DNA of 5,287 bases from an uncultured Chloroflexota bacterium (GTDB lineage: Bacteria; Chloroflexota; Anaerolineae; Caldilineales; Caldilineaceae): positions 1 through 5,287 of the forward strand of contig CAIOHJ010000404.1 of NCBI GenBank assembly GCA_903858085.1, in the 5' to 3' direction. The translations under genes were made by a program, and so were the position numbers. Positions 1 through 5,287 of the stretch are shown piece by piece; within the stretch, counting starts at the first letter, position 1, and every line of letters starts with the position of its first letter. The notes under the pieces were generated by a model. It was not told the origin of the DNA and did no database searches. It saw nothing but the letters and a program-made list of their open reading frames with translations.

Positions 1-365
1 GTGACCCCAACCACAGCCAGCTGCCGGGAGGGAAAGGCGTGCAGGGCTGCGCTGGCCAGCGCCAGCGCATACCGGCTGTCGGAAACCTGCAGATAGATGA
101 ACGAGGCTGGCTGTACATCGGCGACCTGCTGCAACCTTGACCAGTCATATTCTCCCACCACAGCCACCGCTCCTCGCGCAACAGCTGCAGCCACATAGCG
201 GTGCCCATCGTGCTGTGCGCCTGCGGTCGCCACAAACAGCGCACCTGCGCTGACCTGACGGCTGTCTGCACAGACTGCCACCACTGCAGCCTGAAGCGAT
301 GCGTCTGGCCCTGGGTAGAGGCGGCTGTGTGGCAGGAGTTCAACCAGACTTTGCAGAGTCAACAT
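1..365 (-). CDS. murE: UDP-N-acetylmuramyl-tripeptide synthetase MurE, N-terminal part (cut by window edge)
   Basis: MurE is the cytoplasmic ATP-dependent ligase that adds the third amino acid (meso-diaminopimelate, lysine or another diamine) to UDP-MurNAc-L-Ala-D-Glu in peptidoglycan synthesis. The frame is open from ATG 365 to the window edge, giving 121 codons. It shows the Mur-ligase N-terminal fold signature: CADSR (residues 32-36), GALFVATAG (41-49), DGHRY (53-57) and GAVAVV (65-70). Next comes VSDSRYALALA (94-104), then FPSRQLAVVGVT, which leads into the expected GTNGKT P-loop just outside the window. That last stretch matches MurE better than MurF, whose equivalent region normally reads like ITGSxGKT without the Pro-Ser lead-in. 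The start is supported by GAGG at 371-374, five bases from the ATG. The gene begins 7 nt after the preceding surface-protein gene, so they are probably co-transcribed. The residue that decides the third amino acid lies in the missing C-terminal part. Confidence 0.9.
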   Translation of the reverse strand, partial: MLTLQSLVELLPHSRLYPGPDASLQAAVVAVCADSRQVSAGALFVATAGAQHDGHRYVAAAVARGAVAVVGEYDWSRLQQVADVQPASFIYLQVSDSRYALALASAALHAFPSRQLAVVGV

Positions 366-366
366 G

Positions 367-374
367 TTTTCCTC
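367..374 (-). promoter_or_regulatory. Ribosome binding site of murE, overlapping the upstream stop codon
   Basis: Read on the minus strand, GAGGAAAA precedes C and then the ATG at 365. The GAGG core (371-374) shares bases with the TGA stop (373-375) of the preceding gene. A ribosome finishing the surface-protein gene therefore ends on the murE Shine-Dalgarno, an arrangement that usually goes with translational coupling. The coupling itself is inferred. Confidence 0.6.
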
Positions 375-2193
375 AAATATCGCGTGGCCCGCGCAGGATC
401 GCCACTCCCGCTGCCAGGAGAAGCGCGCCAAACAGGCCGATCATCCCCAGCAAAACGACAGGCAGCCGTCTGCTGAGCTCAGCAGCCAGATCGAGTGCGC
501 TCCAAGGGGGGGGCGCGTTCTCGGGGAGTCCTGTCGGTGCGGCAGGGGGCGCGTTCTCGGGGAGCCCTGTCGGTGCGGCGGGGGGTGTGTTCTCGGGGAG
601 CCCTGTCGGTGTGGCGGAGGGTGTGTTTTCGGGGAGCCCTGTCGGTGTGGCGGAGGGTGTGTTTTCGGGGAGCCCTGTCGGTGTGGCGGGGGGCGTGTTT
701 TCGGGGAGCTCTGTCGGTGTGGCGGAGGGCTGAAGCAGATTCGAGGGGGCTGGGGGTGCGCTGTCTGCTGTTTCTGTAGGATTGTTGCGTCGGGCCTGTC
801 CCAGGGCATCGGCGGCTCGCTCCCCGGCACCGCGGATGCTGGTGCGGGGTTCGGGGCCCTCCAGCGTGCTCTCGGCAACCGTTTCTGGGAGGGGTGGGGG
901 GAGCTCTGTCGGGCTTGCTGTGGCCGTTGCAGCGGGTGTGGCTGTCGGTTGCAGGCCGATGCGGACGGGGGTTGGCGTCAGGGTGGGGGGGCGCGTGGCT
1001 GTCGGGGGCGGGGTTGCTGTTGCTGTCGGGGTTGTGGTTGGGGTCTCAGTGGGAGTTGGCGTCAGGGTGGGGGTTGCCGTGGCAGTTGGGGTTGGCGTGT
1101 CGGTGGGCGTTGGGCTGGGCGTGGCAGTTGGAGTGGCTGTGGCCAGTGCTGCCCGTACATCCAGGGGCGCCAGCGTGGACAGGGTGGCAAAGTTTTGCCC
1201 TTCATCGTCGCTGCGCATCACCCAACCCGACTGTCCACCTGCGTAGATTGTGCGTGGTGCACGGTCGCTGTTGGCCAGGCTGTAGATCGGCTGGCTGGAG
1301 GGAACCCCATCGACCCCAGCGGCGGACCAGGTTACGCCATCTCCGACCCAGATCCCGTTTTCACTCGCTGCGACGACCAGTCGTCCGCTGCTGGCCAGGT
1401 CGTAGTAGATGCTGTCCGGCAAGCCGGCCACCCGTTCCCAGTTGTCACCGTCTGTGCTGCGGTAAAGTGCTGTATCGCTGCCTGCATACAGGGTGGTGCG
1501 GGCAGCCAGCAGGCTGAACACAATCGAAGTTGTCGGTGAGTTGTTCACCATTTCCCAGCGGGCACCGTCCGGGCCCAGCCGGTAGAGCCCGCTGTGTGTG
1601 CCGGCATAGAGGGTGCCGGCAAACAAGGCCAGCGACCGGATACGGCGGGCCTCCCCGACCAATCCGCTGTCCACCTGTTGCCAGGAAGCAGCGCTGTCGG
1701 AGGAACGGAACACACCGTCGAAGCGGGTACCGGCATAGATTGTCGTCTGGTTGCCCTCGCGAACTATGTAGAGCACCCCCACAGCGCTGTTGGCGCTCAA
1801 CAGCTCGCGAAATCCAGCAACTTCAGCCCAGGTTGCGCCGCCATCCTGAGAGCGGAAGAGCAGTCCGTTGCCGCCGTCTGAGGCGTAGGCGATTCGGCTG
1901 TTGCGGGGATCGAAGGCCAGCGAGGTAATGCTGATGTTGGGGCTCAGGTTTGGTGTGGTGTTGGCCCAGCTGAGGCCGGCATCTGTGCTGCGGTAGACAG
2001 CAGCAGGTTGCGGTGAGTTCAGCACCCCGGCCAGCAGTTGATCGGGTGCTGTCAGCGAGACCGCCAGACTCAAGATGGGATTGTCGGTCGGCGCAGCGGT
2101 CTGCGCTGAAACCCAGATTGGGAAGAACAGGACAAAAATAGTGAAAACAATCCCGCCTGTTGTCCACAGCTGCCGGGCCCGCAACACATTCAT
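373..2193 (-). CDS. Predicted secreted, membrane-anchored BNR/Asp-box beta-propeller protein with Thr/Pro-rich stalk (function unknown)
   Basis: I do not recognise a specific family name. The 606-residue product has these parts in order. A signal peptide covers residues 1-30 (basic start, hydrophobic core, cleavage after VSA). A propeller covers about 37-345 and has five clear Asp-box motifs: RSTDAGLSW 68-76, RSQDGGATW 114-122, RSSDSAASW 163-171, RSTDGDNW 245-252, RSDDEGQNF 327-335. Degenerate ones at 205-213 and 281-289 bring it to seven, spaced 36-49 residues, each usually preceded by a YAG-type strand. Then come a Thr/Pro-rich stalk (352-430), a charged segment (about 437-481), six 12-residue repeats (490-561), a membrane helix (577-600) and the tail RGPRDI. 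Expected topology: propeller outside, helix as C-terminal anchor. There is no Cys for a lipobox. The frame extends upstream to a TTG at 2280, but ATG 2193 puts the signal peptide at the N-terminus. BNR folds occur in glycosidases, sortilin-like and photosystem-assembly proteins; no catalytic signature is visible, so binding or scaffolding is only a guess. Confidence 0.85.
   Translation of the reverse strand: MNVLRARQLWTTGGIVFTIFVLFFPIWVSAQTAAPTDNPILSLAVSLTAPDQLLAGVLNSPQPAAVYRSTDAGLSWANTTPNLSPNISITSLAFDPRNSRIAYASDGGNGLLFRSQDGGATWAEVAGFRELLSANSAVGVLYIVREGNQTTIYAGTRFDGVFRSSDSAASWQQVDSGLVGEARRIRSLALFAGTLYAGTHSGLYRLGPDGARWEMVNNSPTTSIVFSLLAARTTLYAGSDTALYRSTDGDNWERVAGLPDSIYYDLASSGRLVVAASENGIWVGDGVTWSAAGVDGVPSSQPIYSLANSDRAPRTIYAGGQSGWVMRSDDEGQNFATLSTLAPLDVRAALATATPTATPSPTPTDTPTPTATATPTLTPTPTETPTTTPTATATPPPTATRPPTLTPTPVRIGLQPTATPAATATASPTELPPPLPETVAESTLEGPEPRTSIRGAGERAADALGQARRNNPTETADSAPPAPSNLLQPSATPTELPENTPPATPTGLPENTPSATPTGLPENTPSATPTGLPENTPPAAPTGLPENAPPAAPTGLPENAPPPWSALDLAAELSRRLPVVLLGMIGLFGALLLAAGVAILRGPRDI
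511..726 (-). repeat. Six in-frame tandem copies of a 36-bp unit encoding a 12-residue Pro-rich repeat
   Basis: The units lie at 511-546, 547-582, 583-618, 619-654, 655-690 and 691-726 with no gaps. Each encodes a version of SATPTGLPENTP; variants are PAAPTGLPENAP in the two copies nearest the membrane helix, PATPTGLPENTP once, and Glu for Gly in the copy furthest from the membrane. Neighbouring units are most alike: 619-654 and 655-690 differ only at the last base. The array lies between the charged segment and the C-terminal membrane helix of the surface protein, so copy number would set the length of a membrane-proximal stalk. Confidence 0.95.
904..1140 (-). repeat. Low-complexity Thr/Pro/Ala-rich coding tract (extended stalk)
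   Basis: About 79 codons (residues 352-430 of the surface protein) are almost all Thr, Pro, Ala and Ser, in irregular TPT and TAT steps such as TPTDTPTPTATATPTLTPTP. The DNA is correspondingly C-rich on the coding strand and G-rich on the plus strand. The period is irregular, so this is compositional bias and not a clean tandem array. Such tracts commonly act as extended, possibly O-glycosylated linkers in Chloroflexota exported proteins; glycosylation is not visible in the sequence. Confidence 0.85.
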
Positions 2194-2202
2194 AGAATTT
2201 CT

Positions 2203-2232
2203 AGTATACCCTTGACTGGCTTGAACTCTAAA
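2203..2232 (-). promoter_or_regulatory. Candidate sigma-70-type promoter for the surface-protein/murE unit
   Basis: On the minus strand there is TATACT (2203-2208, five of six matches to TATAAT). It is preceded at 18 nt by TTTAGA (2227-2232, four of six to TTGACA). It lies downstream of the nuo terminator and just upstream of ATG 2193, so it is in the right place to start the next unit. A start site about 7 nt after the -10 box would fall near 2196, leaving almost no 5' leader. The -35 match is weak and the assignment is from sequence only. Confidence 0.4.
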
Positions 2233-2295
2233 TAGATCAATTTCCAGGGATACATTGCAGCAGGTGCTCTCCCACCACAAAAGGGCTGTTCAATC

Positions 2296-2323
2296 AAAAA
2301 GGCGAGATCACTCCGATCTCGCC
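2296..2323 (-). terminator. Rho-independent terminator closing the nuo operon
   Basis: On the minus strand a perfect 9-bp inverted repeat, GGCGAGATC / GATCTCGCC with a five-base loop (GGAGT), is followed at once by TTTTT (2296-2300). It sits 23 nt after the nuoN stop codon. On the plus strand the hairpin has no T tract after it, so termination is directional and serves nuoN. Confidence 0.92.
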
Positions 2324-2346
2324 CTGAAAATTGTTGTCTGAAGCGC

Positions 2347-3837
2347 TCAAAAAAGGGTCATCAGCAAGCGTGAAGCGGTATTGGCCCAGTCAATGATCAT
2401 AGGGGGGTAGATGCCGATCCAGAGCACGCCAAAGACGCAGATGGCCACTGTGGCCTGTGCGCCGATCCCTGGTGCGCCGGTCGACGGTGCGCCTTCTTCG
2501 GTCGAAAAGAACATCAGGCGTGCGACAGACATATAGTAGAAGGCGGAGATGGCCACGTTGATCAGGGCCATTGCTGCCAGGAAGTAATACTGATGTTGGA
2601 CAGTGGCGCCGAAGACAAAGAATTTGCCGACGAACCCTGCGGTCAGCGGGATTCCGACCAGGCTGAGCAAGAAGACAAACATAGAGATGGCCAGCCAGGG
2701 AGCCCGCCGGGCCAGTCCGATAAAGTGGCTGTAATCGCTGCCTCCTGACATATTTTCGACCGCCATCACCACCATAAAGGCACCGATGTTGGTAAACAGG
2801 TAGCCCATCAGGTAGATCAGCATGCCGTTGAGCCCGTTCATGGAGAGCGTCGCCACATCGACCCCGCTGGTATTGACGACAGCGGCCAGCCCAAGCACGA
2901 TATAGCCAGCCTGTGCGATGCTGCTGTAGGCCAACATGCGTTTGATGTTGGTCTGACGCAGCGCCATCAGGTTGCCGGCAAACATGGTGAGCACGCTGAG
3001 CCCACCCAACACGGGGACCCAGAGTGCGCTGCTGGAGCCGAAGGCCATCAGCAGCACGCGCGCCATCACGGCAAAACCGACCGCTTTCGAGGCTGTCGAG
3101 AGATAGGCGGTCACCGGGGTTGGCGCGCCCTCATAGGTATCGGGGGTCCATTGGAAGAAAGGGGCGAGGCTGGTTTTGAAACCCAGGCCTGCCAGCACCA
3201 GGATCACGGCGGGCACGATTGCGCCGTTGAGTTCTCCATTTTCGGCAAAGGCGGCGCCGATCGCGGTCAGATTGAGTGAGCCGGTCGCCCCATACATGAA
3301 GGTCATGCCGTACAGCATGATGGCAGAGGCCACCGACCCGTAGAGGAAGTATTTGAGACCTGCTTCGGAGCTGCGCAGATCTTCGCGCAGTGAGCCGACC
3401 AGAATATAGCTGGTGATCGACAGGAATTCGATCGCCACAAAAATGAGCAACAGGTTGTTGGCGCTGGCCGCGAAGGCCATGGCCACACTGATAAACAGAT
3501 AAGAAGACCAGAACTCAGCTGCGCCGCTGATGCGCTGGTTGAGGTAGCCTCCTCCTGCGATTGCTGTCAGCAGCATGGCTGTATAGACGATGATCTTTGT
3601 GAACAGCGAAAACGCATCTACATCGACCACATAAGCGGTGGTCTGTGCGTCTCCTCCCAGCTGGACAATGGCCCCTACAAGCCCCAGCAGCAAAAAGAGT
3701 ACGGTCAGGGCCAGGTAGCCGCGGCTGCTGCCTCCTTGTTTGCCGGCAGTGGTATCCAAAATCAAGATCAGCAGCGCACCGACCGCGACAAAAATTTCGG
3801 GCAGAAGCGGCGCCAGTGAAGTAAACCCGATTTCCAA
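2347..3837 (-). CDS. nuoN: NADH-quinone oxidoreductase subunit N (NuoN), complete
   Basis: NuoN is one of the three antiporter-like membrane subunits of respiratory complex I that pump protons when NADH (or another donor) reduces quinone. The 496-residue product is close to the family's usual length and strongly hydrophobic throughout. The expected charged residues are present: Glu137 in AIEFLSITSYIL, Lys162 in GLKYFLYGS, Lys221 in GFKTSLAPFF, Lys251 in STASKAVGF and Lys405 in GFVGKFFVF. These match the E. coli NuoN set Glu133, Lys158, Lys217, Lys247 and Lys395. WTPDTYEGAPTPV (230-242) is also diagnostic. The start is TTG at 3837, chosen because AAGGAGG lies six bases upstream and the protein then begins with the usual short lead into LLPEI. 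One oddity is Phe228 where relatives normally have His in PFHxWTPD. It is the last gene of the operon, 18 nt after nuoM, with a terminator directly downstream. Confidence 0.97.
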   Translation of the reverse strand: MEIGFTSLAPLLPEIFVAVGALLILILDTTAGKQGGSSRGYLALTVLFLLLGLVGAIVQLGGDAQTTAYVVDVDAFSLFTKIIVYTAMLLTAIAGGGYLNQRISGAAEFWSSYLFISVAMAFAASANNLLLIFVAIEFLSITSYILVGSLREDLRSSEAGLKYFLYGSVASAIMLYGMTFMYGATGSLNLTAIGAAFAENGELNGAIVPAVILVLAGLGFKTSLAPFFQWTPDTYEGAPTPVTAYLSTASKAVGFAVMARVLLMAFGSSSALWVPVLGGLSVLTMFAGNLMALRQTNIKRMLAYSSIAQAGYIVLGLAAVVNTSGVDVATLSMNGLNGMLIYLMGYLFTNIGAFMVVMAVENMSGGSDYSHFIGLARRAPWLAISMFVFLLSLVGIPLTAGFVGKFFVFGATVQHQYYFLAAMALINVAISAFYYMSVARLMFFSTEEGAPSTGAPGIGAQATVAICVFGVLWIGIYPPMIIDWANTASRLLMTLF

Positions 3838-3843
3838 AATCGG

Positions 3844-3850
3844 CCTCCTT
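3844..3850 (-). promoter_or_regulatory. Strong Shine-Dalgarno that fixes the TTG start of nuoN
   Basis: The 18-nt gap between nuoM and nuoN carries a perfect AAGGAGG, followed by CCGATT and then TTG at 3835-3837. No ATG or GTG in frame lies nearby. The in-frame ATT just before the TTG is a theoretical but much rarer alternative. The spacing of six bases is near optimal and would compensate for the weak start codon. Confidence 0.8.
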
Positions 3851-3855
3851 TTGCC

Positions 3856-5287
3856 TTACAGTACGCTCTGGATAAAGTTCAAGACCTGGACGGCGGCACC
3901 GTTCAGGTAGTTGAGCAGTGGTGTCGGATAGATGCCGAGGACAAACACCAAGATGATCAGCGGCCACAGGGTCAACTTCTCGAAGGCGACCAGGTCGGTA
4001 GGCCCGCTGGCGTGCTCGCCGGTCGCTGTGCTCCAGTGGTCGATTTTGGCCGGGTCGTAGGTGCCCAGGAAGACATTCTGGACGATTCGCCAGAGGATGT
4101 AAACTGCAGCAAAGACGATCCCAAGGGTTGCAAAGGCTGCCCAGTAGGTGGTGAGGTAGAAGGCTCCGCGGAAGGTAAAGAACTCGCCCCAGAAGCCGGA
4201 GAGGCCGGGCAGCCCCAGGCTGGCCATCGCCGCGACCAGCATCAGCCCGTAGTAGTAGGGGGTCTTGGCGCTCAGCCCGCCGAACTTGCTCAGCTCGCGT
4301 GTGTGGGCCCGTTCGTAGATGACACCGACCAGGAAGAAGAGGGCGCCTGTGATCAGCCCGTGGTTGAACATCTGCATTGTGGCGCCGTTGAAGGCCATTG
4401 CTGCGCTGTCGAATGCAGCGGGATTGCTGAGGTCGTGAAAGCCTGCTGCGGCGGCGCCGATCCCCATCACGACATAGCCCATATGGGAGACCGAGCTGTA
4501 GGCGATCAGCCGTTTGAGGTCGCTTTGGGCGATGCAGACCAGCGCTCCGTAGACAATGGCGATTGCGCCCAGGGCCACCACCCAATCAGACCAGTAGGCA
4601 GCTGCCGACGGGTACAGTGGGATCATGATGCGCATAAATCCATAGCCACCCAGCTTGAGCAGGACGCCAGCCAGGATCACACTGCCAGCAGTGGGGGCCT
4701 CGGTGTGGGCGTCGGGCAGCCAGGTATGGAAGGGGAAGCTTGGGACTTTGAAGGCAAAGCCCAGAAAGAAGCCCCAGAAGGCCAGGCTGGTCAGCAGCAA
4801 CGCGGACTGTGGGGGCAGATCTGCGAAGGGACGGGCTGCGGCCGATGCCAAGATGTCGAAGGTTCCTGTGGCAAAATAGGTGCCCAGGATCGCCAGCAGC
4901 ATCGCCACCGAACCGATCAAGGTGTAGATAAAAAATTTAATCGAAGCATAGTTGCGGTTCTTGCCTCCCCAGATGCCGATCAGCAGGTACATTGGCACCA
5001 GGCTGATCTCCCAGAAGACGTAGAAGACCACAAAATCCAGGGCAATAAAGACGCCGTACATGCTGAGCGCCAGCAGGTGGAAGAGCCCGAAATACTCACG
5101 CACACGGTGTTTGATCACATAGGCGCTGTAATAGAGGCTCAGCACAGTCAGCAGCGCCGTCAAGAAGATCAACGGCAGGCTCAGGTTGTCCACCCCCAGG
5201 TGGATGTTCGAGTTGATCGCCTCGATCCAGGGGACGTTTACGACAAACGCCATCTCCCCCTGGCTGTGGTCGTACCCGGCCAGCATA
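3856..5287 (-). CDS. nuoM: NADH-quinone oxidoreductase subunit M (NuoM), N-terminus cut by window edge
   Basis: NuoM is the central antiporter-like proton-pumping subunit in the membrane arm of complex I. Numbering from the ATG at 5286, 476 residues are visible. Hallmarks are PWI and LGVDNLSLPL (19-39, the family opening just after the first helix), FWEISLVPMY (91-100) with the conserved Glu93, and FKVPSFPFHTWLPDAHTEAP (179-198) with Lys180 and His187. They continue with Lys211 in GVLLKLGGYG, SDLKRLIAYSSVSHMG (255-270), FNHG (307-310) and GLSGFWGEFF with Glu368. These correspond to E. coli NuoM Glu144, Lys234, Lys265 and Glu407. By comparison about 50 residues, including the first membrane helix, lie beyond the edge, so the ATG at 5286 is most likely an internal Met and not the start. 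The gene ends with TAA at 3856-3858, 18 nt before nuoN. All key charged residues are intact and nothing suggests a broken gene. Confidence 0.97.
   Translation of the reverse strand, partial: MLAGYDHSQGEMAFVVNVPWIEAINSNIHLGVDNLSLPLIFLTALLTVLSLYYSAYVIKHRVREYFGLFHLLALSMYGVFIALDFVVFYVFWEISLVPMYLLIGIWGGKNRNYASIKFFIYTLIGSVAMLLAILGTYFATGTFDILASAAARPFADLPPQSALLLTSLAFWGFFLGFAFKVPSFPFHTWLPDAHTEAPTAGSVILAGVLLKLGGYGFMRIMIPLYPSAAAYWSDWVVALGAIAIVYGALVCIAQSDLKRLIAYSSVSHMGYVVMGIGAAAAGFHDLSNPAAFDSAAMAFNGATMQMFNHGLITGALFFLVGVIYERAHTRELSKFGGLSAKTPYYYGLMLVAAMASLGLPGLSGFWGEFFTFRGAFYLTTYWAAFATLGIVFAAVYILWRIVQNVFLGTYDPAKIDHWSTATGEHASGPTDLVAFEKLTLWPLIILVFVLGIYPTPLLNYLNGAAVQVLNFIQSVL

Noticed and set aside
511..726. 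LPENTP in the repeats as a sortase (LPXTG-like) sorting signal
   Set aside because: The order is Leu-Pro-Glu-Asn-Thr, with Thr one position too late for LPXT and no Gly following. It is repeated six times, whereas a sorting signal occurs once next to the membrane helix. The repeats look like a spacer.
511..726. CRISPR array
   Set aside because: The 36-bp units follow each other directly with no unique spacers, and they are in frame within a coding sequence.
299..1539. Long open frames on the plus strand with Gly/Ser/Val- or Cys/Gly-rich repeats across the 36-bp array and stalk region
   Set aside because: They are antisense shadows of the surface-protein gene. The 36-bp period is a multiple of three and Pro/Thr codons rarely make stops on the other strand, so all frames stay open; they have no convincing ribosome binding site or domain, while the minus frame has a signal peptide, Asp boxes and a membrane anchor.
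2194..2280. N-terminal extension of the surface protein from TTG 2280
   Set aside because: The extra 29 residues would bury the signal peptide, contain no recognisable motif, lack a good ribosome binding site and overlap the probable promoter. ATG 2193 is preferred.
3515..4585. 356-residue minus-strand frame spanning the nuoM/nuoN junction
   Set aside because: Arg/Pro-rich translation with no family motifs, overlapping two certain complex I genes in another frame.
4655..4879. 74-residue plus-strand frame inside nuoM
   Set aside because: Antisense to the conserved lysine and LPDAHTEAP region of nuoM, with no ribosome binding site or recognisable product.

Overview
The window looks like chromosomal DNA of a moderately GC-rich bacterium, most likely of the Chloroflexota (Anaerolineae, Chloroflexia or relatives). 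This rests on the extremely Thr/Pro-rich stalk with 'TPTAT/TPTPT' runs in the middle gene, which is typical of secreted proteins in that phylum, and on the general character of the nuo genes. The lineage is an inference from style, not from a marker gene. All four genes are on the minus strand, so the biology reads from right to left.

Right part (2347-5287): the 3' end of a respiratory complex I operon. nuoM is cut by the window edge and lacks about 50 N-terminal residues. It is followed 18 nt later by complete nuoN, which starts at TTG behind a perfect AAGGAGG. Both encode antiporter-like proton-pumping membrane subunits of NADH:quinone oxidoreductase. A strong Rho-independent hairpin with a T5 tract (2296-2323) lies 23 nt after nuoN and closes the operon.

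Middle (373-2193): an independent transcription unit begins between the terminator and an ATG at 2193. Its first gene encodes a predicted surface protein of 606 residues: signal peptide, about seven BNR/Asp-box blades, a Thr/Pro stalk, six tandem 12-residue Pro-rich repeats, a C-terminal membrane helix and a short basic tail. I do not know its function. A -10-like box lies so close to the ATG that the mRNA may be leaderless.

Left part (1-365): the N-terminal third of murE (UDP-MurNAc-tripeptide synthetase) starts 7 nt after the surface-protein gene. It runs off the window just before its ATP-binding P-loop. The two genes are almost certainly co-transcribed, so the propeller protein sits at the head of what is probably a mur/cell-wall cluster, where ftsI/pbp often lies in other bacteria.

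I see no mobile element, CRISPR array, RNA gene or defence system. The least explained items are the propeller-stalk protein coupled to murE, its graded 36-bp repeat array, the possible leaderless start, and a His-to-Phe change at a usually conserved site of NuoN.
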